Positions 55,086 to 64,000 of a DNA stretch of 64,000 bases are shown here, piece by piece. Position 1 is the first letter of the stretch; the number at the start of each line of letters is the position of its first letter. The notes beneath the pieces were generated by a model. The model ran no database searches and was not told the DNA's origin. It saw only the letters and a list, made by a program, of their open reading frames with translations. The position numbers and the translations under genes were made by a program. This DNA is from Thereva unica. Taxonomy: Eukaryota > Arthropoda > Insecta > Diptera > Therevidae. The stretch covers positions 71,247,720-71,311,719 of the forward strand of contig OX465283.1 of NCBI GenBank assembly GCA_949987705.1. The letters are read 5' to 3'.

Positions 55086-56170
55086 CTACCACAGCGATAG
55101 CAGAATACTTTTCGGTCTGGCGAAGTGCACTCAGTGAAAGTGTGACCGTCTTGTCGGCAATTCCAGCAATTAACTGGCCGTCTCGCTACCTGGGCACCCT
55201 TGAGTTCATCGATGGTGGGTGATTGGTCGTACTCTTCCTCCGGGTACGTTGTGGCACGTGGTCGTGAGTTTAATTCGTCTAATTCATGTACCTTATACTG
55301 GTGACGCCCTTCTTCCTTCTTTGCTCGCTGCCACCTTTCCACTCTAATGCACGCTTCGCGAAGCTGGCGCATATTGTCATACGTTGACCCCATTACCGCC
55401 CCTAGGGAAGAACTAAGGTTGGACATGACAATCTGTACCAGCTCGGCGGAGGGCATTGGCCTTGACAAGCGATTTGAAAGTGCTAACATTTTGGCGGCGT
55501 ATACATCGTAGGACTGACCCAATTGTTTGGTTTCTAAGAGTTCTTTAATAATCTGGTAGTCGGTCTCACGCCCTCCAAATTGGTCGAGCAAGCTAGTTTT
55601 AAATTCAGACCACATAGGATTAGGATGGTGCCGACGGAATTGGGTCCAGTACCAGTCTTCGGCGGGGCCTGACAGAAGAGCTACAATGTTTCGAGTTAGC
55701 TCTGAGTTTAAGATTTCCTCATCCCGAGCTCTAGCTTCGGCCCGGTAGAGAAATTCCTCGGCCAAGATTTCTCCCGGCCGACCTGAGAACTTGACGTTCC
55801 ATCCTACAACAGGGGATTTCCGTTTGAAGGAGGGTCCCGTCCTATCATATTGTGCGTTAGGACGGTCACCTGTGCTGGAGGTGCGGTGGGGGATTCCAGC
55901 TGGGTCTGTCTCTAGGGAAGCAGAACTAGGGCGGTGGAGTGTTGATGGTTCTCCCAGGCTGGCTCGGTTTGGGCGTAGTTGCGACATTTGTTCGTATCGA
56001 TCTTGCATTCGGCTCAGTTCTTGTTTTAGACTTGCCACTTGTTCGATCAGAGCCTCCAATGGGGCATCATGATCAGGCTCACCAGACTCTACACCAGGCA
56101 GAGCTTCATCAGCTGGTTCACCGGCGTCTGAGGGTGGAGCAGTATTTGCCCCTGCGCGCGTCGTGGGCAT
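54998..56170 (-). CDS. gag: Element A gag (capsid and nucleocapsid)
   Basis: 390 codons from an ATG at 56168-56170. A short coiled-coil-prone stretch lies at about 38-62. A capsid-like helical domain spans about 120-285 (VKFSGRPGEILAEEFLYRAE, WTQFRRHHPNPMWSEFKTSL, DQFGGRETDY), the classical gypsy Gag pattern. A CCHC zinc knuckle is at C335, C338, H343, C348. A second knuckle has C357, C360, T365, C370, so its histidine is replaced. It ends in a basic tail. The last 29 codons overlap the pol frame and contain the frameshift signal. Role: particle assembly and RNA packaging. Confidence 0.92.
   Translation of the reverse strand: MPTTRAGANTAPPSDAGEPADEALPGVESGEPDHDAPLEALIEQVASLKQELSRMQDRYEQMSQLRPNRASLGEPSTLHRPSSASLETDPAGIPHRTSSTGDRPNAQYDRTGPSFKRKSPVVGWNVKFSGRPGEILAEEFLYRAEARARDEEILNSELTRNIVALLSGPAEDWYWTQFRRHHPNPMWSEFKTSLLDQFGGRETDYQIIKELLETKQLGQSYDVYAAKMLALSNRLSRPMPSAELVQIVMSNLSSSLGAVMGSTYDNMRQLREACIRVERWQRAKKEEGRHQYKVHELDELNSRPRATTYPEEEYDQSPTIDELKGAQVARRPVNCWNCRQDGHTFTECTSPDRKVFCYRCGRPDTYTPTCPKCSGNPNPGARPRRDPHPR
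55004..55049 (-). promoter_or_regulatory. Programmed -1 ribosomal frameshift signal (gag to pol)
   Basis: On the sense strand the heptamer G GGA AAC (55049-55043) is in gag phase exactly as X XXY YYZ. Slipping gives GGG AAA and continues in pol as FGKP. Seven bases downstream the strand CGGGTGCG (55035-55028) pairs perfectly with CGCACCCG (55011-55004), with a nested self-complementary GCGAGGCCTCGC beginning within the stem. The gag stop lies just after. Slippery site, spacer, stem and frame phase all agree with known retroviral and retrotransposon signals. Confidence 0.88.
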
Positions 56171-57890
56171 AATGAAAAGCGAAGGCGGCTTTGTTGCGAG
56201 GGAAAGTTGCCGCAGATATCACAACCCAGTAATGATAACCCCGAAGAGAGAAATTTTGAACTTATTAGACGAAGAGTGTGTACGTTGGTAAAGCCCGCAA
56301 CCGATAATGACCACTACTCAGTCCTGTGATAGTTTAGCCAAATTACTGAAGGTATATACTACGCGAGACAAAACTAGTTAAATTATTGTTGCCGCGGGGT
56401 TAACTGCGTATTACGAATGTACTATCGCTAATAAGCTTCCATTGAATTGTCACGCATATCTAATTTTATATGTATAAAACTTCAAATTTTGATACGGTAT
56501 TATTACCGAAATATAGATGATGCTGGATTGATGCAAAAAATAAATTTTGAAAAGATTAAATTTAATTAGCCTTACCTCATAATCCCCAACGGTATACTGT
56601 CGTTCTATTAATTTATGTAAACAAGTAGAGAAAGTTACTTACTGCTTCAGAGAAAATTAACCAGATAATTTATCTCCTAATACCATGCGAAGAACATCCT
56701 AAGACAAAACTTACGGGTATGTAGTGGACCCTTATCGAAACAATTCTTAAGGCGAACTATTATGTAAAGTAACCCGTATCAATAATTCCTTCAATTAAAA
56801 TGAATCTTTCAATTAAATAAGTACTATAAGTATCGTTTGTTTAGAAAAATATAATTGGTTTTTTTTCTTTGTTATGGTGGGAGATGGCCCTCCGATGCAG
56901 GATGTCCTCCCCAAGGCATCGGTGGCTCACGGCGCCGGTGCCAGGCGGCTTATCTTAAGCCGCGTGACACCAGCGTCGCCAGACACCTAGTACCCACATT
57001 CATGGGATCGACGCCGGAGATGGAAACAGTCTAGTGCCTATCCCCATCTCCACCGTCGAGTCCCTAATATCAATTTTTGGGAATCCCCTTCCATGGCAGA
57101 TCCCCAGTGACCACGAAGAAGAAGAAGAAGAGATAGAAGCCTCCCGAGAAGTTTGCAGGGACCATTCCGACACCCCACCACAACTGGTCAACACCCTGTT
57201 GATATCCAGGAAGGCGGTGTGTCGAAGTGGTCATTAAACGGGGGCGGGTGGATAACCAGGCCGTCGAACCTGTCGCATGGCCAGGCGATAGGACGCCTGT
57301 TAGCCAAGACGGTGCAGGGTCAACGGTCAGGCACCCACTCACCCATGCTAATCAAAAAGAAATAAATATAGGGAAGAAAACCAGAAAAGAATGTAGTGTC
57401 CACTGTCCGCGCAGACTCGCGCAGTGCCAGGCGATAGGACGCCTGTTAGCCAGACTCCGAGTCTGCTGGACAGGAACTAATCAATATGGGGAGACTACCG
57501 CAAAAGATACTAGAAAGGTGAAGTTGTGGAAGCAGAAGAAAGATAGAAAAGATGAAAAAAGGAAGAAGTGAAAAGGGCTAAGGCACCGCGGTAAGTACCT
57601 TCGCCCGATTACCCATTAGTCAGAGGGGCTTGGACTTAGAAGTGAACTAAAAGAAGGAAGCCCACTCATGACTCCTCTCACTGGCCTAAGCCACGTAATA
57701 ATTTTCAAAAGGTCGGCTAAATTATAAAGGAAAATGATTAAAAATGATGGCATGAGATGGAGAACCAAATAATAGAAGAAGGAAATGCCGACGGGGAAAG
57801 TTAAGGTGTCACTAAGTGACAAACAGACGTGTTCATGCCATCTGTCCGTTAGACTAAGGAACTCAAAGTGAATTAAGCTCCTTAGCCCAA
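56171..57890 (-). other. 5' leader of element A
   Basis: 1.7 kb of untranslated leader between the primer-binding site and gag. It contains two palindromes CAGGCG-N6-CGCCTG (57282-57299, 57428-57445), the segment CTTACCGCGGTGCCTTAGCCC and GC-rich self-complementary stretches (GGTGCCAGGCGGCTTATC at about 56938). The part at 57150-57612 is repeated downstream of pol. The part next to gag (56180-56860) is AT-rich. Confidence 0.7.
57282..57445 (-). repeat. Two palindromes CAGGCG-N6-CGCCTG (element A leader)
   Basis: Copies at 57282-57299 and 57428-57445 with identical loop GATAGGA-type centres and GTTAGCCA flanks on the plus-strand text. Confidence 0.85.
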
Positions 57891-57902
57891 CGTTGGGCGC
57901 CA
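57891..57902 (-). promoter_or_regulatory. Primer-binding site of element A
   Basis: The sense strand reads TGGCGCCCAACG, five bases (TAAAA) after the 5' LTR end. It is identical to the site in element B, showing that both would prime from the same tRNA. The 3' continuation TTGGGC makes CCCAACGTTGGG a palindrome. Confidence 0.85.
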
Positions 57903-57907
57903 TTTTA

Positions 57908-60625
57908 TGTAACTGTCTGGAGTGGGTGTGCCATAGCACGAAGTAGGAAAGGAAACACATCTCAATTAAGGATGTGCAAGACTCGTTTTACACAAAAAAA
58001 ATAATTTGGAGAAGGGGCAGAAGAAAGTGACTGGGTAGGCTTGGCCGCCGAGGGGGATTGCCGAAATTGAGGCATCCGCTGCACCGATCGTCGGCACGAC
58101 GTGCGGTGCTCAAACTAGCTCGCCGGATGGGGTGGGGTTCGCGGAGCAGGGATGCCGGAGGGTGACAGTTCAAACAAACTAAAACTCGTGCCTACATACG
58201 AAAATTTAAAAGGGGACGGCAGTGGCGGAGAGACAAACTTACCGAGGCCAACAAGAGGGGGCTAGAAAACTAGGGGAGAGAGATGGTCACTGGTTATACT
58301 GCCATATTAAAGGAGGTTCACAAAATTTCAATCAAATTATAAATGTTAAGCACTCACCTTGTTGAGGGCATCCTACATCCGGGGGGTTTCACCACATTCG
58401 GGTTTGATTAGACGGCCATCGTCTCGGGTTTTAAGTATTTAAAATTCATAAGTTACCGTTTTTATTAATTCGGGAATTTATTCAATATGTTTAAACGATT
58501 TTATTAAGGTTATATTAGTTTCCAATGGTTGATTTTATTATAGGTAGTTCATACTTAGTTTATTAATATTTTCAAAAGATTTTAATGTATTTTATAAAAA
58601 CATCTCCAAATTTATGTAATTAGTATATTCAGTTCAAATTTAGTTTATTATTTCCAACCGATTTTAAGTTTTTATCATTATTATATGCAGTTCAAATTTA
58701 GGTTATTATTTACAAATGAAGTTATTAAATTGTATATTAGAATTTCAAGACGTTATATTTATTATATGCAGGTCATAGTTATGTCATTATTTTCACGGAT
58801 TTTATTAACTTTTATATTAAAATTTCTAACTTTAATTATTAGCTTCAGTTCATAATTATGTTATTATTTCCAAGGGATTTTATTCATTTTTATATTAAAA
58901 TTTATAACTTTATTTTTATTAGGGTGAGTTCATAATTCGGTAATTACTTTCGAAAGATTTTATTAATTTTTTCTTTTTATATTAAAATTCATTCTTGATT
59001 TGTATTAAATGCAGTTCACAAATTATGTTGTTATTTCCAATGGATTTTATTCATTTTTATATTAAAATTTATAACTTCATTTTTATTAGGGCCAGTTCAT
59101 AATTCGGTAATTACTTTCGAAAGATTTTATTAATTTTTATATTAAAATTTATAACTTTATTTATTAGATGCCGTTCATAATTATGTTATTATTTCCAAGG
59201 GATTTTATTCATTTTTATATTAAAATTTTATAACTTTATTTTTATTAGAGGCAGTTCATAATTCGGTTATCATTTCAGAAGGATTTTATTAATTTTAAAT
59301 TTTTTTATATTGGCTTCACTTTTGGTCTAGCTTCCTTGCAGCGCTTGCGAGCCCATTCAGATTCCCGAAAGGCGAAAAAAAATGGAAACTGTAACTTTAT
59401 TATTCCGTTAGTTAAAATCAACAAGACTCTTCCGTTCATGCACAAGCCGCCGCGAAATTCCTTTTTCTTTTAATAAAACAACACTAATAAAGCGAGTGTG
59501 GCTTAAGAAATAAATATGACAGATTTCTTTTCATTCATTTTCCCGCGCTTCTGTCGATAGAAATACAAAAATCACACTTTTGGCAACTGCTAGGGGTTTG
59601 CGAATCTTGTTCACGACGCTAGATTTTCACTGTGCACCATTTATACTTTCCCGTGATAGAAAGCCAGAGGTGGATCACTTCTGGGGCTAAAGAAACAGTT
59701 TAATTGCTTTCTTTCAATATTTACTGCGAGCGTAGAACAACTCAATTTTCACTTTTCTAATCCCCGAAACGAGAGGAGGAGATATTTCCTTGTGACTCGC
59801 ACAACACACGCCAGAATATACACAACAATCGGTCACTAGATGGATCAATACAATTTAGAGCACATTTAATGCTATCGATAATGCTGATTGAGTCGCGAAC
59901 TAATATAATTTATCTACATATAATTTGAATAAGGTAATTTTCACTACTTTTCTACTGACATCCTCGCGATCACAAGCACACCGCCAAACTCGTCACCTTT
60001 CTACGACCAAAAAAAAACTTCCTTCTCGTCCGCTCGCTCTCGATCCCGAAGCTTGACTTCTAAATCCAACAAAAAATTCCCCCCATCAATCGCCGGATCA
60101 GGCGATTTTTCGATCGAAGGCAAAAAACGCGTCCCGTTAACCCGCATTCCTTGTTGCGTATTCTATTGAACATTGCTTTATTGTTTGTTTGTGTGTGCAT
60201 TTAAAATTGAATTGTTGGGTATTGAGATTGGAGTTTGCTATTTTATTGGTTGGTTGTGTGTGTAAGTTAATTTGCCTTGTTGGGTATGAGATTGGAGTTT
60301 GCTATTTTATTGGTTGGTTGTGTGTGCAAGTTACTTTGCATTGTTGGGTATTGATTGATTTTCGCCACTTTATTGTGTGTTTGACCGTGGGTTAAGGGGA
60401 TTTATGGCTGTCGCAGTTGATAAGTATATGTGTGTTTTATATGCATTTTGGGAAGCGGGATTATTGCTATTGGGTTTAAAGGACTTGACTCTTAGACAAT
60501 GCCGGGCTGCCATTTAATTTACAGCTTACATTTGCCTTGCATAAAAAAAATTTTTATGGTAGACAACGGTGTTAGTGCCTTTGTTTTATTCTGGTGGTAT
60601 GTCTTTCCGTAGGGCGACCGTTACA
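57908..60625 (-). repeat. 5' LTR of element A (2718 bp)
   Basis: Partner of 47218-49937, differing by the 2-bp gap near 60355. It should contain the promoter; no single TATA box stands out because of the AT-rich array at 58430-59305. Confidence 0.95.
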
Positions 60626-60700
60626 CGCTAACTTGTAGGAACGTGGCAATAAACATATTTATTCATTCTTACGTAAAAAGGAACATTCCAATGCAAGATA

Positions 60701-61225
60701 CAGCCGTGTGCAAAAGTATGAGGCACCCTAATTTTTAACTGTACCTGCGAGTGCTGTTCTCGGGATGTTTTCTCTTCTTCTTACAATCATGTATTACACA
60801 TTTATAAGACAAAAAAACCCAAAAAAGGAGTTCCTAGAAGTTGTAAAATTAAGAATTGGGGGCATTATGTGTTTTGTTGGTTTTTTGAAATTTTGAATAT
60901 CACTCCATTGTCATTGCTTTTGCTGACAACACGTGTTTTTGTGTTTGTTGCGACGATTTTTCTAAAAAGACGAGTACATTTTGTTTGGAATATGGGTAAA
61001 ATTAAAGAACTTAATTTAGAGCAACGCGTGCAGATAGCTTTACTTGCTCGACAAGGTAAATCTCAGGTTGCAATAGCGAATTATTAATTAGGAATTCCTT
61101 TTTTGGGTTTTTTTGTCTTATAAATTTGTAATACATGATTGTAAGAAGAAGAGAAAAAATTCCGAGAACAACACTCGCAGGTACAGTTAAAAAATTAGGG
61201 TGCCTCATACTTTTGCACACGGCTG
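60701..61225 (+). mobile_element. Tc1/mariner-type deletion derivative with 140-bp TIRs
   Basis: The left end CAGCCGTGTGCAAAAGTATG is perfectly mirrored at 61206-61225, and inverted similarity continues to about 140 bases (to about 60840 and from about 61085). TA flanks both ends (60699-60700, 61226-61227). It contains only the N-terminal transposase codons, so it cannot move by itself. Confidence 0.85.
60992..61087 (+). pseudogene. Tc1-like transposase N-terminus
   Basis: 31 codons, MGKIKELNLEQRVQIALLAR then QGKSQVAIANY-stop, matching the first helix-turn-helix of Tc1-type transposases (paired-like DNA-binding domain). The stop falls exactly where the right TIR begins, so an internal deletion removed the rest, including the DDE/D domain. 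Confidence 0.75.
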
Positions 61226-61619
61226 TATGTATAAAGTTTCGAAGGAAGTAAACAACTGAATTATGACAACAGATTTTCTATTATTTATGAAATGTGTAAC
61301 GGCAGACCTTAGGCCATTTTGTTGAAAAGTACTGAGTTATGGAGAAAATTTTTTGGTGAAAAAGGCAAGGTTTTTTTTTGGGAAAAAAAGAGGCCTGGGG
61401 GAAACAAAAAAAAAAGAAAGTGCAGTTTTTTGAAAAATTAGGAAGAAGGAAGTTAGTTTTTGGGAAAATTTAAAAAAAAATAGGAAGGAGTCTAGTTTGA
61501 AGAATTGGAAAAAAAAATATTAGTTTCGAGACGGGAATAAATGAGTTAGTTTCTCTTGAATTTGACAAAATTTAGTTTTTGAAAATCGGGAACAGTTTTT
61601 TTTTGTATAATTTGAGAAA

Positions 61620-61760
61620 AAGTATCCTGAAAGTCGAACCTGATAACCTGAAGAAGTGGGATAAGAATCTTCCACGGTGAACCTATTGACTGTGCAAGAA
61701 TCAAGGCACAGACGTATCTTATTTGGATTTTTCGAACTACCCCAAAGACGCCTGGAGGAA
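61620..61760 (-). pseudogene. Gypsy RT motif scrap inside LTR-C
   Basis: The minus-strand reading KNPNKIRLCLDSCTVNRFTV then EDSYP is the RT block equivalent to GKVRLCLDSRKVNAVTVKDA of element A. About 35 codons survive, without the flanking RT domains and in antisense to the LTR. Confidence 0.65.
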
Positions 61761-63102
61761 AATAGAAGGCTAGAAGGAAGAAATTGGCCGTACCTATTGG
61801 AAGCCGCTATCCGCACCCTGCACCCTAGTGAGTTTCAAGAAGCCTAGGAGAGCCTGGTTGGGAAAAGCGCCGGCAGACCTCTCCTCTCACAACGTTACCA
61901 TCAGAGCATAGGTGGCGGTATTAAACAAATTTTCGTGACCGGATCAAGAGCTTAATTAACTCGGAGACAACATTCAGAAGACGAAAACTAAACTTGAAGG
62001 AGGCGCTAGTGGTCGTGATAAGATATTGGCTGAAGTTGCTCATCGGATGTCGAAGGACTAATAGTAGGAGTCAGGACCAGAACATGATAAGGATAATGTA
62101 GTATAGTCTTAACTACATTCTTTAAGGTAGCATGCTTAACATTTTCTTAGTTTTTTTCTTCGGTGCTGGTCATAATAAACTGTAGCAGATTTTAAATATA
62201 TGGAAGAATTTGTTACAGGTTATGTAGTTACTCTTGTGTGTATCTAACATAGTTAATTTTTTTATCATACAATTTATTATGACACTGCAGTAATTAGCTC
62301 ACATTGGAATATACATATTTTTTTTAAACTAAGGTTTGGTTCTTGGAAAACCAAACATATTTCTTAAATTTTTTTGGATATCAATTTTGGTCTCTAGACA
62401 ACGTTGATGGTTTTTTTTTATGATATTATTCTAAGTTAAGTTTTAATAATATTTCAAACATAAATTATAAATTTTTTTTAACGGTTATTTAACACATTCA
62501 CGCCATTATAACATAATTTTGTTGCGGTCTTTGACATTAGTTCTTTTTTTATGTGACCACCTAATTACGGTGGTAGTTGATACTGTTACTTCGGTTAATT
62601 CTGTAGCGATTTTTGTAAGAAAACAAAGGCGACTTGGTACCAGGGCGCGTTGATTTCTCTTGTTGGTTTTTTTGATGTGTTTATAAATGTACCACCATTA
62701 ATGATTGACTTTTCTGTAATTTTTCTGTTTAATATTAATTAAATCATCTTTTTGTGTTGAATGCCTTAATTACACAATTTTTTTTGTTTGAATGTTATAA
62801 TTAAATTGTAAACTTGAAAGGATCATCTTGTGTTTGAGTTTTGGTTGTAAAGTATGGTGGGGGTTGGTTTTGGGGTTTTAAAGTATATCGAGTGGTTTAG
62901 CATGATGTATTAAGGACAGCGGTAATGACATAGCAGCGGACGATAGATTTGCCCCGAACTTTGTTTGCCAGGGATCCTCCACCCCGTTGCGAGTGCTTCT
63001 CGTCTGCCCTGATGATGGGAGGACCTTCAAGTGCAGATAAGTGGTGATGCACCGATGTAAGTGGTACCTTTGGAGTCCTGACATCCCACGACCCCCCGAC
63101 GA

Positions 63103-63417
63103 GCCAGCCACTCTCGGGCTTGGAAAGAAAAGGCATTTGTAAAAGATGAACAAAATAAAAGCATTTCGACACCGGATCACATAACCACAGGCGCCCATGA
63201 ATATCACTTTTTGCAATGTTCCATTTGCTGCCTTACTATACCCCTTACAGATGAGCAGTTCTATAAGTACTCTAAGGTAAGTACTAAAGTAAGGCCTTAC
63301 CCCCTATGACATCGTGTGTAAAAGTAAGCCCTTCTGTAAAAGGGTGTGGTAAGGCCTACCCCTTACCAGTAAGTGCTGATTTCAGTACTTCTGTAAGCTT
63401 ACCGGTCCTACTGGGCT
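63103..63417 (-). mobile_element. Partial CCCAGTAGGA MITE inside LTR-C
   Basis: On the minus strand this matches 21835-22150 closely (CCCAGTAGGACCGGTAAGCT, then AAATGGAACATTGCAAAAAG and GGGCGCCTGTGG). The homology stops after GAGAGTGGCT at 63103. Only one terminus is present. Confidence 0.6.
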
Positions 63418-64000
63418 GGTTCACGGTACAAATGTTTTTTGTATATTTTATGGAAATTGATAATCATAGGTAAAACGAAGAGTAATGTAATATTGCCATA
63501 GATGGTGTTCACTATTCTTCGTCATAGATGGGGTGCAATTAAAATATATCAATTCTTTCAAATTCTTGGCGGGTAATTATTGTATAATTCTTTCAGCAGC
63601 ATCTCCATGAAAGATGCGTTAGTTTTTCAAGTTATTTGTTTGAATGTTTTCGCGATTCTTCACAATCTCCACTTAATATATTGTCATCCAGTCTGAAGTG
63701 TTATTCAATAGAAGGAATACCAAGAAAAAGCGTAATTAGTGGCTAGTCTCTAGGCACAACATCCCACTTTTGTTTTGTTATTCTGAAGAGATATGTACAT
63801 ACAAATTTAGTTAATAAAATCTTAAAAATATGCTTTTAAACAAAGGGCTGCAAAATTTTTAGATTTGGGGCAAATCGTTTGTAAAATTTTTGTAAAATAT
63901 TAAAAATTCTGAGAAAAATCACTTCCTTATATTGATGGACTATAAGGAGGGTCTTAAATACATTGTTCGTGCAATTAAATTTATAAATTTTCATTCATTT

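Larger units (their letters stand above)
47218..60625 (-). mobile_element. Element A: near-intact Ty3/gypsy retrotransposon, 13.4 kb
   Basis: The 2.7-kb LTRs differ by little more than a 2-bp indel. TSD CGCT flanks it on both sides (47214-47217, 60626-60629). Order on the minus strand: 5' LTR (60625-57908), primer-binding site, 1.7-kb leader, gag, -1 frameshift, pol (protease-RT-RNase H-integrase), 1.8-kb non-coding segment with repeats, 3' LTR (49937-47218). There is no env. All pol catalytic residues are present. LTR identity and open frames point to a very recent insertion, possibly still competent. The unusually long LTRs account for 40% of the element. Confidence 0.95.
61295..63430 (+). 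mobile_element. LTR-C: solo-LTR-like insertion related to elements A and B
   Basis: Starts TGTAACGGCAGACC and ends TTCACGGTACA, with AATG on both sides (61291-61294, 63431-63434). The first eight bases match the LTR starts of A and B. The segment CCCACGACCCCCCGACGAGC (about 63087) aligns with the GGCGAGCTAG region of both. No internal coding or primer site of its own. It contains an antisense RT scrap and, near its 3' end, a copy of the CCCAGTAGGA MITE. Confidence 0.6.
60664..64000 (-). repeat. Inverted-duplication arm X' (interrupted)
   Basis: Reverse-complement counterpart of 45314-45980, in blocks 63436-64000, 61226-61294 and 60664-60700. Between the blocks sit LTR-C (61295-63430) and a Tc1-like MITE (60701-61225), both later insertions, because removing them with their target duplications rejoins the homology exactly. 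Confidence 0.75.

Noticed and set aside
1..64000. CRISPR arrays, operons, ribosome binding sites or bacterial terminators
   Set aside because: The DNA is clearly eukaryotic (poly(A) retroposons, RpS16, LTR elements). The regular arrays at 2640, 19950, 35130 and 51236 are tandem repeats without spacers.

Overview
This is eukaryotic, AT-rich, transposon-dominated DNA from an insect, most likely a fly. The only clearly recognisable host gene is a complete RpS16 (46135-46578), which reads very much like dipteran orthologues. Everything else that codes is mobile-element sequence: non-LTR (Jockey-, CR1/L2- and RTE-like), Ty3/gypsy LTR, hAT, PIF/Harbinger, Tc1/mariner, pogo-like and Helitron material. 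Species cannot be fixed from the sequence alone.

Layout. 1-9.2 kb: foldback and MITE-like repeats, a Helitron (2380-3804) carrying a 118-bp tandem array, and a long-terminal-inverted-repeat unit (4845-8139) enclosing a broken reverse transcriptase. 9.2-15.4 kb: Harbinger scraps, a frameshifted CR1/L2-like pol (10271-12039), and a Jockey-like element ending in poly(A) that is itself split by another poly(A)-tailed retroposon (about 12289-13136). 15.4-23 kb: gene-free DNA, RTE scraps, a 128-bp tandem array, a foldback, an unrecognised coding relic (20883-21440) and a MITE. 23.0-28.2 kb: an LTR-type unit ('element B') with primer-binding site, structured leader, an intact 183-codon ORF resembling the MIF4G domain of PAIP1-type translation factors, and a 1.9-kb LTR. 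28.2-45.3 kb: mostly repeats, including a deep nest (LTR containing a long-TIR unit, containing a hAT, containing a further TIR unit and its tandem array) and a Harbinger. 45.3-64 kb: RpS16, then a nearly intact 13.4-kb gypsy element ('element A', minus strand, 47218-60625) with near-identical 2.7-kb LTRs, then an inverted copy of the DNA upstream of RpS16, broken up by a Tc1-like MITE and a solo-LTR-like unit ('LTR-C').

How parts fit. Element A has intact gag and pol joined by a textbook -1 frameshift signal (slippery GGGAAAC, 7-nt spacer, 8-bp stem), a 4-bp target duplication and all catalytic residues. Element B has no gag or pol, but shares A's 12-nt primer-binding site and a conserved 18-bp palindrome (six copies in the two elements), so it looks like a non-autonomous passenger of an A-like family that has picked up a host translation-factor-like ORF. 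That pairing is the most interesting thing in the window.
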